Assembly: GCA_947628915.1 (NCBI GenBank)
Contig: CANRBR010000006.1
Location: 1 to 35,388 of the forward strand
DNA from: an uncultured Bacilli bacterium
GTDB lineage: Bacteria > Bacillota_I > Bacilli_A > RF39 > UBA660
Length of the DNA stretch: 35,388 nt
Direction of reading: 5' to 3'
Below, piece by piece: positions 1 through 8,185 of this stretch. Within the stretch, counting starts at the first letter, position 1; each line of letters begins with the position of its first letter. A program made the position numbers and the translations under genes. The notes below the pieces were generated by a model that saw only the letters and a program-made list of their open reading frames with translations, made no database searches and had not been told where the DNA came from.

Positions 1-257
1 CATATGTATGTTTTAAAAAAGATGGAAAGGAATACTGTATAGAAGGGAAAGATGAATCAACATATGAAAAAAATTGGCAAATAATGCGAGATGCATTTGG
101 AGAAAGTTCATGTTCTTTTGAATATGGTTATCCTAAATGTACTGCTGGATCGCTCTTTGTGGATATGAATTCCGATGGTGCTACTGTATATGCCAAATTT
201 GACAAGAGTTATTGCTTTGTGGTTGGTGGTAACAATTTCTATTGTGGTGAAAATTAG
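1..257 (+). CDS. C-terminal fragment of a cysteine-rich, prepilin/pseudopilin-like surface protein (5' end outside window)
   Basis: Open frame from nt 3 to TAG at 255-257: YVCFKKDGKEYCIEGKDESTYEKNWQIMRDAFGESSCSFEYGYPKCTAGSLFVDMNSDGATVYAKFDKSYCFVVGGNNFYCGEN*. Not in the supplied ORF track because the start is missing. Paired Cys and short aromatic repeats resemble C-termini of Firmicute type II/IV pilin-like proteins. Confidence 0.5.
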   Translation, partial: YVCFKKDGKEYCIEGKDESTYEKNWQIMRDAFGESSCSFEYGYPKCTAGSLFVDMNSDGATVYAKFDKSYCFVVGGNNFYCGEN

Positions 258-348
258 ATTTGACCTTATAATTTAAGAGATTTAATGCTTAATTTAATTG
301 ATATTAAAGCGTATTTGAGTGTAATTTTAATACTATAGTTTAGCTAAT

Positions 349-392
349 AATATAGTTTACACATTTTGTTAAACTATATTTTTTTTTTTATT
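349..392 (+). terminator. Rho-independent terminator
   Basis: TATAGTTTA...TAAACTATA stem followed by a long T run; lies between the partial CDS and the ORF at 478. A second A/T hairpin (TTTTTTTAACA...TGTTAAAAAA) follows. Confidence 0.75.
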
Positions 393-477
393 TTTTTAAC
401 AAAATATTGTTAAAAAATTTAATCTGTGGTAAAATTAATATGTATAATGATAACTATAATAGAATGTAGGTGATATT

Positions 478-894
478 TTGAGAGAGTCTGTATGGGGTTA
501 TGCCATTATGGTACTTGGGTTACTTGCTGTTGGAATTATATGGTTTTTTGCTAATGCGACTAGAACTGACCAACACAATTATAATTTGCTAAAAGAGACA
601 GTAGAAGCTTCTATGTATGATGCAATAGATTTAGCAGCCTATAGAAAAGATGGTACTGTTAGAATAGAAGAAGAAAAGTTTGTTGAGAATTTTATACGTA
701 GATTTTCAGAGAATGCAGATTTATCTAATACTTATGTAATTGAAATATATGATGTAAATGAGGTACCACCTAAGGTAAGTCTAAAGGTATCTAGTACTAA
801 TTCTAAAAACTTCTTGATGCCTAATCAAGAAAATGAGGATTTTGAATTTGATTTAGTTAATAATATAGATGCTATATTAGAGACTAAATATTGA
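478..894 (+). CDS. Small single-pass membrane protein, minor pilin/TadE-like candidate
   Basis: TTG start preceded by AGGTGA; N-terminal MRESVWGYAIMVLGLLAVGIIWFF TM; position before cpaB-like gene; N-terminal motif shared with ORFs 5085 and 5549. Confidence 0.65.
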   Translation: MRESVWGYAIMVLGLLAVGIIWFFANATRTDQHNYNLLKETVEASMYDAIDLAAYRKDGTVRIEEEKFVENFIRRFSENADLSNTYVIEIYDVNEVPPKVSLKVSSTNSKNFLMPNQENEDFEFDLVNNIDAILETKY

Positions 895-909
895 GAGGAG
901 AATAAAAAG

Positions 910-1743
910 ATGAATAATTTAGTTATAGGGTTAAAAAGATTTTTTACAAATAAAAATGTAGTTACTATTATATTAGTTTTAGTGATACTAGTCGTTCTTT
1001 ATTTTGGATATAGTGGCAGTATTAAACAGAAAACTGACCCAGTAAATATTCCTGTTGCTGCAAGAAAGATTGCTCCAAGAACTAAGATAACTGCTGATGA
1101 TATAAGATATCAAGCAGTTGCTAGAAGTATGGTTAGTGAAAATGCAATTACTAGTGCGGCTGCTATTTTAGATAAATATACGAATGTAAATGTTACAATA
1201 CCAGAAGGTAGTATGTTTTACAGTGAATGGTTAGATGAGTCAGCTAATATTCCTGGAAATTGGATTGAACAATTAGACCGTGATGCAGGAGAATATGGAT
1301 ATTATATGGATGTTAGTATTGAAAGTACACTAGGTAATTCAGTTCTTCCTGATACATATATAGACATATATATGAAAGCTAATGATGAAAATGGAACGAT
1401 TATGTTTGGTAAATTAATGAAGAACATAAAAGTTTTAGTAGTACACGATAGTAATGGTAATAATATATTTTCAGATTCTGACAATATAGGTGTTCCTTCT
1501 AAGATAGGTTTTGCCGTTAGTCAGGATATGTATATATTACTTACAAAAGCAAAATATTTAAATGTCGATTTAGTTTTAGCTCCTAGAGGTTCTACTGTAC
1601 CATCAGAGGATTATGTAATTGTTACAAGTGCGACATTAAGAGATTATATAGATGCACAATCTATAACGATAGAAGAAGATATTATTGCTGAGGAAATACC
1701 AAATCCTGAAGAGACTCCAACAGAAAATCAAGAGCAAGCATAG
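910..1743 (+). CDS. cpaB: Flp/Tad pilus assembly CpaB/RcpC-like protein (SAF domain)
   Basis: N-terminal TM followed by SAF-like segment PVNIPVAARKIAPRTKITADDIRYQAV...TIPEGSMFYSEWL; directly upstream of cpaF-like gene. Confidence 0.7.
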   Translation: MNNLVIGLKRFFTNKNVVTIILVLVILVVLYFGYSGSIKQKTDPVNIPVAARKIAPRTKITADDIRYQAVARSMVSENAITSAAAILDKYTNVNVTIPEGSMFYSEWLDESANIPGNWIEQLDRDAGEYGYYMDVSIESTLGNSVLPDTYIDIYMKANDENGTIMFGKLMKNIKVLVVHDSNGNNIFSDSDNIGVPSKIGFAVSQDMYILLTKAKYLNVDLVLAPRGSTVPSEDYVIVTSATLRDYIDAQSITIEEDIIAEEIPNPEETPTENQEQA

Positions 1744-1746
1744 CAT

Positions 1747-2868
1747 ATGAATGATAATATATTTGAAGGAATGGACTTCGGTCCATTACAAGAATATTTA
1801 GATAATGACGACATCACAGATATTTCCTATAGCAATAATGGACAAGTTTGGTTAAAAACTTTATCTAAAGGTATTTTTAGAATAGAAAATCCGGCTATAA
1901 ATAATGCTTTTATTGAGAAACTTGCATTTCAATGTTCAAATGTCATGGGAAAAAGTTTTAATGCTGCTCATCCTTTTTTGGATAGTGAAAGTTCAGAACT
2001 TCGTATGAACTTTGTACATGATTCTATTGCGAGAAATGGCATTGCGTGTGTTATACGTAAGACGCCTGCTAAAATACGTTTAGAGAGAAATAAGATATTA
2101 AAAGAAAAATATATTACAGAAGATATATTAGATTTCTTGATAACTTGTGTACACGGACACTGCAATATTATAGTCTGTGGAGAGACTGGTTCAGGTAAAA
2201 CTGAGTTTGTTAAATATTTAGCAGCTAATACATATGAAAACGAGAAATTAATTACTATAGAAGATACACTAGAACTACACTTAGATAAAATATATCCTAA
2301 TAGGGATATAGTAGCTATGAAAACTAATAATATAGCTAGTTATTCTGATGTCTTAGTTACTTGTATGAGACAGAATCCTAAATGGATATTATTATCAGAG
2401 GTTCGTAGTGCTGAAGCAGTTATGGCAGTTAGAAACTCGATATCATCAGGACACTACATTTTATCTACAATACATGCCGATAAAGCTGCATCTATACCAA
2501 ACCGTATGTATAGTTTACTTGAGACAAATCAAGATATAGAACAGTTTTTGAAATCTATTTATAGATATATTCAACTAGGAGTTTATATAAGAGGATTTCA
2601 AGATAAAGTAACTAAAAATTTTGTAAGAGAAATTGCAGAAGTAACAGAATTTTATGTTACTGAAGATAACGAGGCTAAGTATAATACTTTATATAAAAAG
2701 ACACCAGATGGAAAGGTATACAGAAAAAATCCTAGTAAGTATTTAATTGAATACTTAGAGGCTCAAGGAACAGCGCTACCTCAAGGATTTATCAAGCCAG
2801 AATATGACAATAATGAAAAAACAGATGCGACAAACGAACAAGAATCTAATGAAATAATTTTCGAATAG
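1747..2868 (+). CDS. cpaF: CpaF/TadA-type secretion ATPase (VirB11/GspE superfamily)
   Basis: Walker A GETGSGKTE, ITIEDTLEL Asp/Glu box, Walker B-like WILLSEVRS, STIHADKAASIPNRM His box. Confidence 0.93.
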   Translation: MNDNIFEGMDFGPLQEYLDNDDITDISYSNNGQVWLKTLSKGIFRIENPAINNAFIEKLAFQCSNVMGKSFNAAHPFLDSESSELRMNFVHDSIARNGIACVIRKTPAKIRLERNKILKEKYITEDILDFLITCVHGHCNIIVCGETGSGKTEFVKYLAANTYENEKLITIEDTLELHLDKIYPNRDIVAMKTNNIASYSDVLVTCMRQNPKWILLSEVRSAEAVMAVRNSISSGHYILSTIHADKAASIPNRMYSLLETNQDIEQFLKSIYRYIQLGVYIRGFQDKVTKNFVREIAEVTEFYVTEDNEAKYNTLYKKTPDGKVYRKNPSKYLIEYLEAQGTALPQGFIKPEYDNNEKTDATNEQESNEIIFE

Positions 2869-2878
2869 GAGGGGAAAT

Positions 2879-3781
2879 ATGAATATAACTTTACTTTTTA
2901 TAATTGTTGCTATACTAATTATATTTATAATTATATATAGAAGTAGTATGGGTGAACAAACTTATCAATTTATAAGTAAACAAGGTCGTAAATTATATAG
3001 TAAAGTTGCTCCTTATACATATAAAGAAATAAGAAAAAAAATACGCGAATTAAAACAGAATTATACAGTACAACAATACATTGGACAAGTAATAGTTTTT
3101 GCTTTGGGTGCTGGAATAATAACATATTTATATTTTTATGATTTAGTTGTTTCGATAATTTATGCATTAGCGGCTGTTTGTGCAGTTCCATATATAAATT
3201 ATTTAAGGTGTAAGAGATTATATAGTGAGTTTATATTTGAACAAATACAAGTATATACAACTAATGTTATAATGGAATTTAATACAACTCAAAGTTTTGT
3301 TAAGTCTTTAGAGGGTGTTTATTCATCTGGAGTATTGGAAGACCCTGTAAAAGCAGATGTAAAAGCTATGATAGATATGGCATACGAAAACGGAACTATT
3401 AACCAATCTCTTGAATATATGCAAGAGAAGTATGACTTTTATATGGTAAAGAATATGCATCAATTATTCTTACAAATCACTAATGAAGGTGCGAAAGATG
3501 CAAGAGATTCTCTAGAGAACATGTCACTCGATATAGATATGCTTGTCGAAGCAGTATATAGAGATAGAATAGATAGAGCGAATTTCTATAAAAAGTTCTT
3601 AGTATTTGGTCTAGTTTTATATTTAATGATAGCCTTAGTACAAGTAATGCTTGGAGATACTTATCACTCTATGCTAAATCTATGGTATGTAAGATTTATG
3701 CTACACATGATAGTAATAATAAATACATATTTTCTACTTTCGGGAACAAAATATTATAATGAGAATGTGGGGGCTGAATAA
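2879..3781 (+). CDS. tadB: TadB-like inner membrane platform protein (GspF family)
   Basis: Multi-TM, follows CpaF; cytoplasmic helix region and terminal TM pair; tandem with a second GspF-like ORF. Confidence 0.75.
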   Translation: MNITLLFIIVAILIIFIIIYRSSMGEQTYQFISKQGRKLYSKVAPYTYKEIRKKIRELKQNYTVQQYIGQVIVFALGAGIITYLYFYDLVVSIIYALAAVCAVPYINYLRCKRLYSEFIFEQIQVYTTNVIMEFNTTQSFVKSLEGVYSSGVLEDPVKADVKAMIDMAYENGTINQSLEYMQEKYDFYMVKNMHQLFLQITNEGAKDARDSLENMSLDIDMLVEAVYRDRIDRANFYKKFLVFGLVLYLMIALVQVMLGDTYHSMLNLWYVRFMLHMIVIINTYFLLSGTKYYNENVGAE

Positions 3782-4572
3782 TGGAGTTTTTAATAGTAGC
3801 AGTAGCGGTAGTGCTTATATTTATTGTTAATAACATTATAAGTCCAAAGAGTATTTTAGGTCAGGTAAGTCCTTGGGTAAGAAGTCTAATGGAAAAAGAT
3901 TACGAATTTTTACTTAGGGTTAAATATAAAGATAAAGACCTGGATATTAACGCTTTATTTTCTAGAAGAATTAGAGATGGTATATTAGTAACAGCAATTG
4001 TATTATTTATATTGTTTGTTACTGGATATACTAGTTATATGTTTATACTTTTAGCATTTATAATAGGATTTTTGGTATTTAAAAGTGGATATACTAAATT
4101 AAAAAAATACTATAAGGCTCGACTACACTATATGGATTCTATGCTTCCATATTATTTAAAGAGTTTAGAGATTTTGGTACAACACTATACAGTACCAGTC
4201 GCACTATCTAGAAGTATAGATACTGCTCCTGATATATTTAGACCTGGTCTTAGAAAACTAGTTGCTAAAATAGATGAAGGAGATTCAAGTATACAACCTT
4301 ATATAGATTTTGCTAACGAATATCCAGTTAGAGATTCTATGAGAATGATGAGACTTTTATATCGTTTAGGACTTGGTTCAAACGAAGATAAACACGAGCA
4401 GATTATGATGTTTTCAAAAACTGTTTCATCACTTCAAAACAAAGCTCGTGATATAAAATATCAAGAAAGACTTGAAAGTATGGAGAAAAGAACTATGCTT
4501 ATGTTGTTTGTAACTGGTGGTGGAGTTCTTTTGGTATTATTTATGTCAATGAGTATTATGATGGGAATATAA
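3781..4572 (+). CDS. tadC: TadC-like inner membrane platform protein (GspF family)
   Basis: Overlaps the tadB stop by 1 nt; YMDSMLPYYLKSLEILVQHYTVPVALSRSIDTAPDIFRPGLRKLVAKIDEGDSSIQPYIDFANEYPVRDSMRMMRLLYRL; C-terminal TM. Confidence 0.75.
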   Translation: MEFLIVAVAVVLIFIVNNIISPKSILGQVSPWVRSLMEKDYEFLLRVKYKDKDLDINALFSRRIRDGILVTAIVLFILFVTGYTSYMFILLAFIIGFLVFKSGYTKLKKYYKARLHYMDSMLPYYLKSLEILVQHYTVPVALSRSIDTAPDIFRPGLRKLVAKIDEGDSSIQPYIDFANEYPVRDSMRMMRLLYRLGLGSNEDKHEQIMMFSKTVSSLQNKARDIKYQERLESMEKRTMLMLFVTGGGVLLVLFMSMSIMMGI

Positions 4573-4604
4573 TGTAAAAAAGTGTAAATAATATTAATAA
4601 ACTA

Positions 4605-4634
4605 TTGATTTTAATATAGTTAATGATGTATAAT
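4605..4634 (+). promoter_or_regulatory. sigma70-type promoter for the small pilin gene
   Basis: TTGATT (4605-4610), 18-nt spacer, TATAAT (4629-4634). Confidence 0.65.
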
Positions 4635-4668
4635 TATTTTAGATTAGAAGAAGGTAGGTGAGGTTTTA

Positions 4669-4935
4669 ATGAAAGAAGCAGCAGGAGAAGCAAATATGAC
4701 TGTAATTACAATAGTATTAATAGCTATAGTTCTTGCAGTAGGTACAATAATTGTAAATCAAATGATGAGAAATTCTGGACAATCTTCAGCATGTTCTAGT
4801 GCAGGTGGTACTTGGCAGAATGGTAAATGTTATAAATCAAGTGAATGTAAGACTACTACTGGAAATAAAATGGATTGTAATGGTGCTGGAACTTTATCAT
4901 GTAAAGAAACTAATGGTAGTTGGACATGTAGTTAA
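4669..4935 (+). CDS. Small Cys-rich pilin-like protein (candidate major Tad-type pilin)
   Basis: 88 aa; short hydrophilic N-terminus MKEAAGEANMTV then one hydrophobic helix ITIVLIAIVLAVGTIIVNQMM, then a tail with 6 Cys; located after tadC with its own promoter and terminator. Confidence 0.6.
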   Translation: MKEAAGEANMTVITIVLIAIVLAVGTIIVNQMMRNSGQSSACSSAGGTWQNGKCYKSSECKTTTGNKMDCNGAGTLSCKETNGSWTCS

Positions 4936-4936
4936 T

Positions 4937-4957
4937 AAAAAGCAGTAATGCTTTTTT
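4937..4957 (+). terminator. Rho-independent terminator after small pilin gene
   Basis: AAAAAGCA-GTAA-TGCTTTTTT hairpin plus T run. Confidence 0.8.
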
Positions 4958-5020
4958 CTTTTTATTTATACATAATTATGATTTATAAATAAAAGTGGAT
5001 TATAATTTTGTTTTAACTCC

Positions 5021-5050
5021 TTGACAAATAACAGCATTAGTTGCTATAAT
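5021..5050 (+). promoter_or_regulatory. Consensus sigma70-type promoter for ORFs 5085-7054
   Basis: TTGACA (5021-5026), 18-nt spacer, TATAAT (5045-5050). Confidence 0.85.
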
Positions 5051-5084
5051 TATTGTAGTCTAAGATAATGCAAGGGAGAATTTT

Positions 5085-5540
5085 ATGAAACAAAGTGTTG
5101 GATATTCTGTAACTTTAAATATTGTAATAGTCTTTATAGTAATAATATTTACTTTTCTTTCTGCAACCCTAATATATTATAAGAGTAATAAAGTAAGTAA
5201 TATAATAACTGAGACAATAGAAAAGTATGAAGGTTATAATGAATATTCAAGAGCTGAAATATCACAAAGATTGACCGCTTTGGGATATAATAAAAACAAA
5301 TTAAGAAATTGTGGTACGATAGATGGATGTGAACTTCAGTACCACGGAGATGACGGTTATTGCGTTTATACTTGTGATGATACAGAAAGACCTTGTTATT
5401 ATTACTATAGAATAAAAACAAATATGTTAGTTAATGTTCCTATAGTAAATGATTTTTTAGAACTTCCTATATATGCAAATACTGTTAGTTTGTTCGATTT
5501 TGAAGAGTCTTTTGTAAATCCAAGTTGTAGTCAAGAATAG
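5085..5540 (+). CDS. Minor pilin-like single-TM protein
   Basis: MKQSVGYSVTLNIVIVFIVIIFTFLSATL TM; ITETIEKYEGYNEYSR shared with next ORF; Cys-rich ectodomain. Confidence 0.65.
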   Translation: MKQSVGYSVTLNIVIVFIVIIFTFLSATLIYYKSNKVSNIITETIEKYEGYNEYSRAEISQRLTALGYNKNKLRNCGTIDGCELQYHGDDGYCVYTCDDTERPCYYYYRIKTNMLVNVPIVNDFLELPIYANTVSLFDFEESFVNPSCSQE

Positions 5541-5548
5541 GTGAGTAT

Positions 5549-6043
5549 ATGAGAGAATCGTTAGGTAATGCTTTGTTATTAAATTTAGTTATTATTTTTG
5601 CTGGAATAGTAATGTTATTCTTTGTAGGAATATTATCATATTCTAAGGCTTATAGAGTAAAAAACAAAATAATAGATACAATAGAAAAATACGATGGATA
5701 TGATGGAGCTCAAAAAGATATAGATGAATTTTTAAGAGATGCTGGGTATTCAGTTGTATCTAAAGATTATTGCAACGACCCAAATGGAAGAGTTCAAAGA
5801 CATGTAAAAGAAGATATCGGAGTTACATCTTCTCAGATGAAGAGTTTAAATAATAGCGTAAGTGGATATAATTATTGTGTATTTGAGATAACTGGAAAAA
5901 CTACATCTGTTACAGGAGAGGATAGTCCAAAGTATTATGTAGTTGTAACATTTGTACATTTTAATTTTCCAATTATAGGAGATATGATTAATATACCTGT
6001 TTATGGTGAGACTAAAATACTTGGAAGAACTTATAATTATTAA
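5549..6043 (+). CDS. Minor pilin-like single-TM protein, paralogue of preceding ORF
   Basis: MRESLGNALLLNLVIIFAGIVMLFFVGIL TM; IIDTIEKYDGYD; two ectodomain Cys. Confidence 0.65.
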   Translation: MRESLGNALLLNLVIIFAGIVMLFFVGILSYSKAYRVKNKIIDTIEKYDGYDGAQKDIDEFLRDAGYSVVSKDYCNDPNGRVQRHVKEDIGVTSSQMKSLNNSVSGYNYCVFEITGKTTSVTGEDSPKYYVVVTFVHFNFPIIGDMINIPVYGETKILGRTYNY

Positions 6044-6058
6044 AAAGGGGAAATATAA

Positions 6059-7054
6059 ATGAATGTAATTGTGTCAAATAAAAATCAACTCTTACTTGAA
6101 AATTTAGGAATTGATGTAATAAAAGAGATGAATGGAGAATTCGATGTAGATGAAATAATTGCTACATTTCAAAATTTTTTCTTTCAAAGAATGATATTAG
6201 ATATCACAGCTATAAAGAATTATACTGATATAGTTAATTTACAAAAACTATCTATATCTTTAGATATGGAAAAAGTAATTCTTTTATTAGATGGAACAGA
6301 GGCTACATCTAATCCTACATTCCTATCTAATTTAGTATCCATGGGAATATATAATTTTACTAAGAATGTAGAAGGTATTCAATATTTATACAACACTCCT
6401 AATACTTATAGGGATGTTGCTCAGTTCCACAGACTCGATGCGACTTTTGCAAATGCACAGATGGCTCAAAATCAGCAGTTTATCGCACCTGCTCCTGCCA
6501 TAGACACTCCTCAACCAGAGTTCTATGGTACTAGGATAATAGGTGTTAAAAACATAACTAAGCAATCTGGAGCTAGTAGTTTAGTATATATGATGAAAAA
6601 TGAATTATCTAAGAATTATAGCGTAGTTGGAATAGAGGTCGATAAAACTGATTTCAATTACTTTAAAGATAAAAGTTTGATATCTACTATTACAAGTGAA
6701 GTTGGAAGTGTTATTAATAAAAATAGAGATAAAAATGTAATTATAATAGATATAAATAACAGTATGGTTGCTGAAGGTTTTTGCCAAGAGGTGTTGTATT
6801 TAATAGAACCATCTATACTAAAACTTCAAAAACTTATGGTACTTAATGCAACCGCACTTCATGGATTAAAAGATAAAAAAATAGTATTAAATCAAAGTTT
6901 ACTTAGTCAAACTGATGTTGCAAACTTTGAATATGAGGCGAGGGTAAAAGTTTTTTATAACTTAGCTCCTTTAAACGAGAGAGAAAAAAGACTTCCAGAG
7001 TTAAATAAAATGCTTGTTAAACTTGGATTTACTAAGCAACAAAGCGAAATTTAA
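6059..7054 (+). CDS. TadZ/CpaE-like MinD-family protein with degenerate P-loop
   Basis: Receiver-like N-terminal half followed by TRIIGVKNITKQSGASSLVYMMKNELSKNYSVVGIEVD and NVIIIDIN strand; position in Tad block. Confidence 0.55.
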   Translation: MNVIVSNKNQLLLENLGIDVIKEMNGEFDVDEIIATFQNFFFQRMILDITAIKNYTDIVNLQKLSISLDMEKVILLLDGTEATSNPTFLSNLVSMGIYNFTKNVEGIQYLYNTPNTYRDVAQFHRLDATFANAQMAQNQQFIAPAPAIDTPQPEFYGTRIIGVKNITKQSGASSLVYMMKNELSKNYSVVGIEVDKTDFNYFKDKSLISTITSEVGSVINKNRDKNVIIIDINNSMVAEGFCQEVLYLIEPSILKLQKLMVLNATALHGLKDKKIVLNQSLLSQTDVANFEYEARVKVFYNLAPLNEREKRLPELNKMLVKLGFTKQQSEI

Positions 7055-7076
7055 TTGTTAAAAATTGTAAAATTTA

Positions 7077-7105
7077 TTGACAATATTATTATTGAAAAGT
7101 ATAAT
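7077..7105 (+). promoter_or_regulatory. Perfect-consensus sigma70-type promoter
   Basis: TTGACA (7077-7082), 17-nt spacer, TATAAT (7100-7105); 40 nt upstream of the preferred ATG at 7145. Confidence 0.9.
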
Positions 7106-7144
7106 AAGTACATAGCAGTTCTGTGTATTATTAGTGAGGTGAAT

Positions 7145-7759
7145 ATGAAAAAGAGAAAAATATTGCTATTTATTGTATTTGCACTTATGCTTATTCCCTT
7201 TTTAAATGTAAAAGCATTTAGTTGTGAATATAAAAGGGAGTATAATAATCAAGATGTGACTTATAGAATTGACTTTGATAGTAATAATAAAATTACTGTA
7301 TATAATAACAACAGAATATTATTATCAAAAAAAACTTATTTTTCTTATCTTGATAATGTTAGTGAATGTCCTAAGGATGAGAACATTTATATAAAAGAGA
7401 CCGATGATACATTAGTAGTAAGATCTAGTGTTAGTTGTGGCAAAATAGAAGGTATACCTGGCAAGATACCTGAAATTACTAGTTTAATAGTAACTATAGT
7501 TCAAATAGCAGTTCCAGTTATATTAGTACTTATGGGTACATTAGATTTATTTAAAGGTATAACTGCTCAAAAAGAAGACGAAATTAAAAAAGGGCAACAA
7601 ATGTTTATCAAAAGACTTATAGTTGGAGCTATAATATTCTTTGTAATAGTTATAGTAAAAGTTTTGATTAGTATAGTTGCTGATTCAACTAATGACACTA
7701 ATAATATAACAGAATGTATAGATTGTTTCTTAAGTGGAACAGATAATTGTAGGAGGTAA
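7145..7759 (+). CDS. Signal-peptide protein: Cys-containing ectodomain plus VirB2-like two-TM module
   Basis: Preferred start ATG 7145 (GTGAGGTGAAT RBS) rather than TTG 7055 in the track. SLIVTIVQIAVPVILVLMGTLDLFKGITAQKEDEIKKGQQMFIKRLIVGAIIFFVIVIVKVLI aligns with the ORFs at 7763 and 9364. Confidence 0.75.
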   Translation: MKKRKILLFIVFALMLIPFLNVKAFSCEYKREYNNQDVTYRIDFDSNNKITVYNNNRILLSKKTYFSYLDNVSECPKDENIYIKETDDTLVVRSSVSCGKIEGIPGKIPEITSLIVTIVQIAVPVILVLMGTLDLFKGITAQKEDEIKKGQQMFIKRLIVGAIIFFVIVIVKVLISIVADSTNDTNNITECIDCFLSGTDNCRR

Positions 7760-7762
7760 TTT

Positions 7763-8176
7763 ATGAAAAAGAAAATATTTATGATGATGATTGTTATGGT
7801 TTTGATGGTAGCCATTATACCAAGTGTTTCAGCAGTAAATTTAAGAGGGTGTGAGGCAAACCTACCTGGTGTTGTAATAGATACAAAAATACCTAATACT
7901 ATACACACAGTAATTACTGTAATTAAAATAGCAGTTCCAGTATTACTTGTAATATTTGGTATGATAGATTTATTTAAAGGACTAACTGCTCAAAAGGAAG
8001 ATGAGATAAAAAAAGGACAACAGATGTTTATCAAAAGACTTATTTCTGCTGCAATAATATTCTTTGTAATATCTATTGTACAATTACTAGTTAGTTTTGT
8101 TGCAGGTGATGAAGGAATTATGACATGTGCAAATTGTTTCTTAAATGGTGCAGATAGTAGTGGTAATTGTAAATAG
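7763..8176 (+). CDS. VirB2/TrbC-like pilin protein
   Basis: Signal peptide, then TVITVIKIAVPVLLVIFGMIDLFKGLTAQKEDEIKKGQQMFIKRLISAAIIFFVISIVQLLV; two-TM VirB2 topology. Confidence 0.75.
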   Translation: MKKKIFMMMIVMVLMVAIIPSVSAVNLRGCEANLPGVVIDTKIPNTIHTVITVIKIAVPVLLVIFGMIDLFKGLTAQKEDEIKKGQQMFIKRLISAAIIFFVISIVQLLVSFVAGDEGIMTCANCFLNGADSSGNCK

Positions 8177-8185
8177 GAGGGTTAT

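Noticed and set aside
5149-5421. 90-aa minus-strand ORF
   Set aside because: Antisense to the minor pilin-like gene; composition artefact.
7567-7908. 113-aa minus-strand ORF
   Set aside because: Antisense to two VirB2-like genes whose repeat pattern explains the open frame; no RBS.
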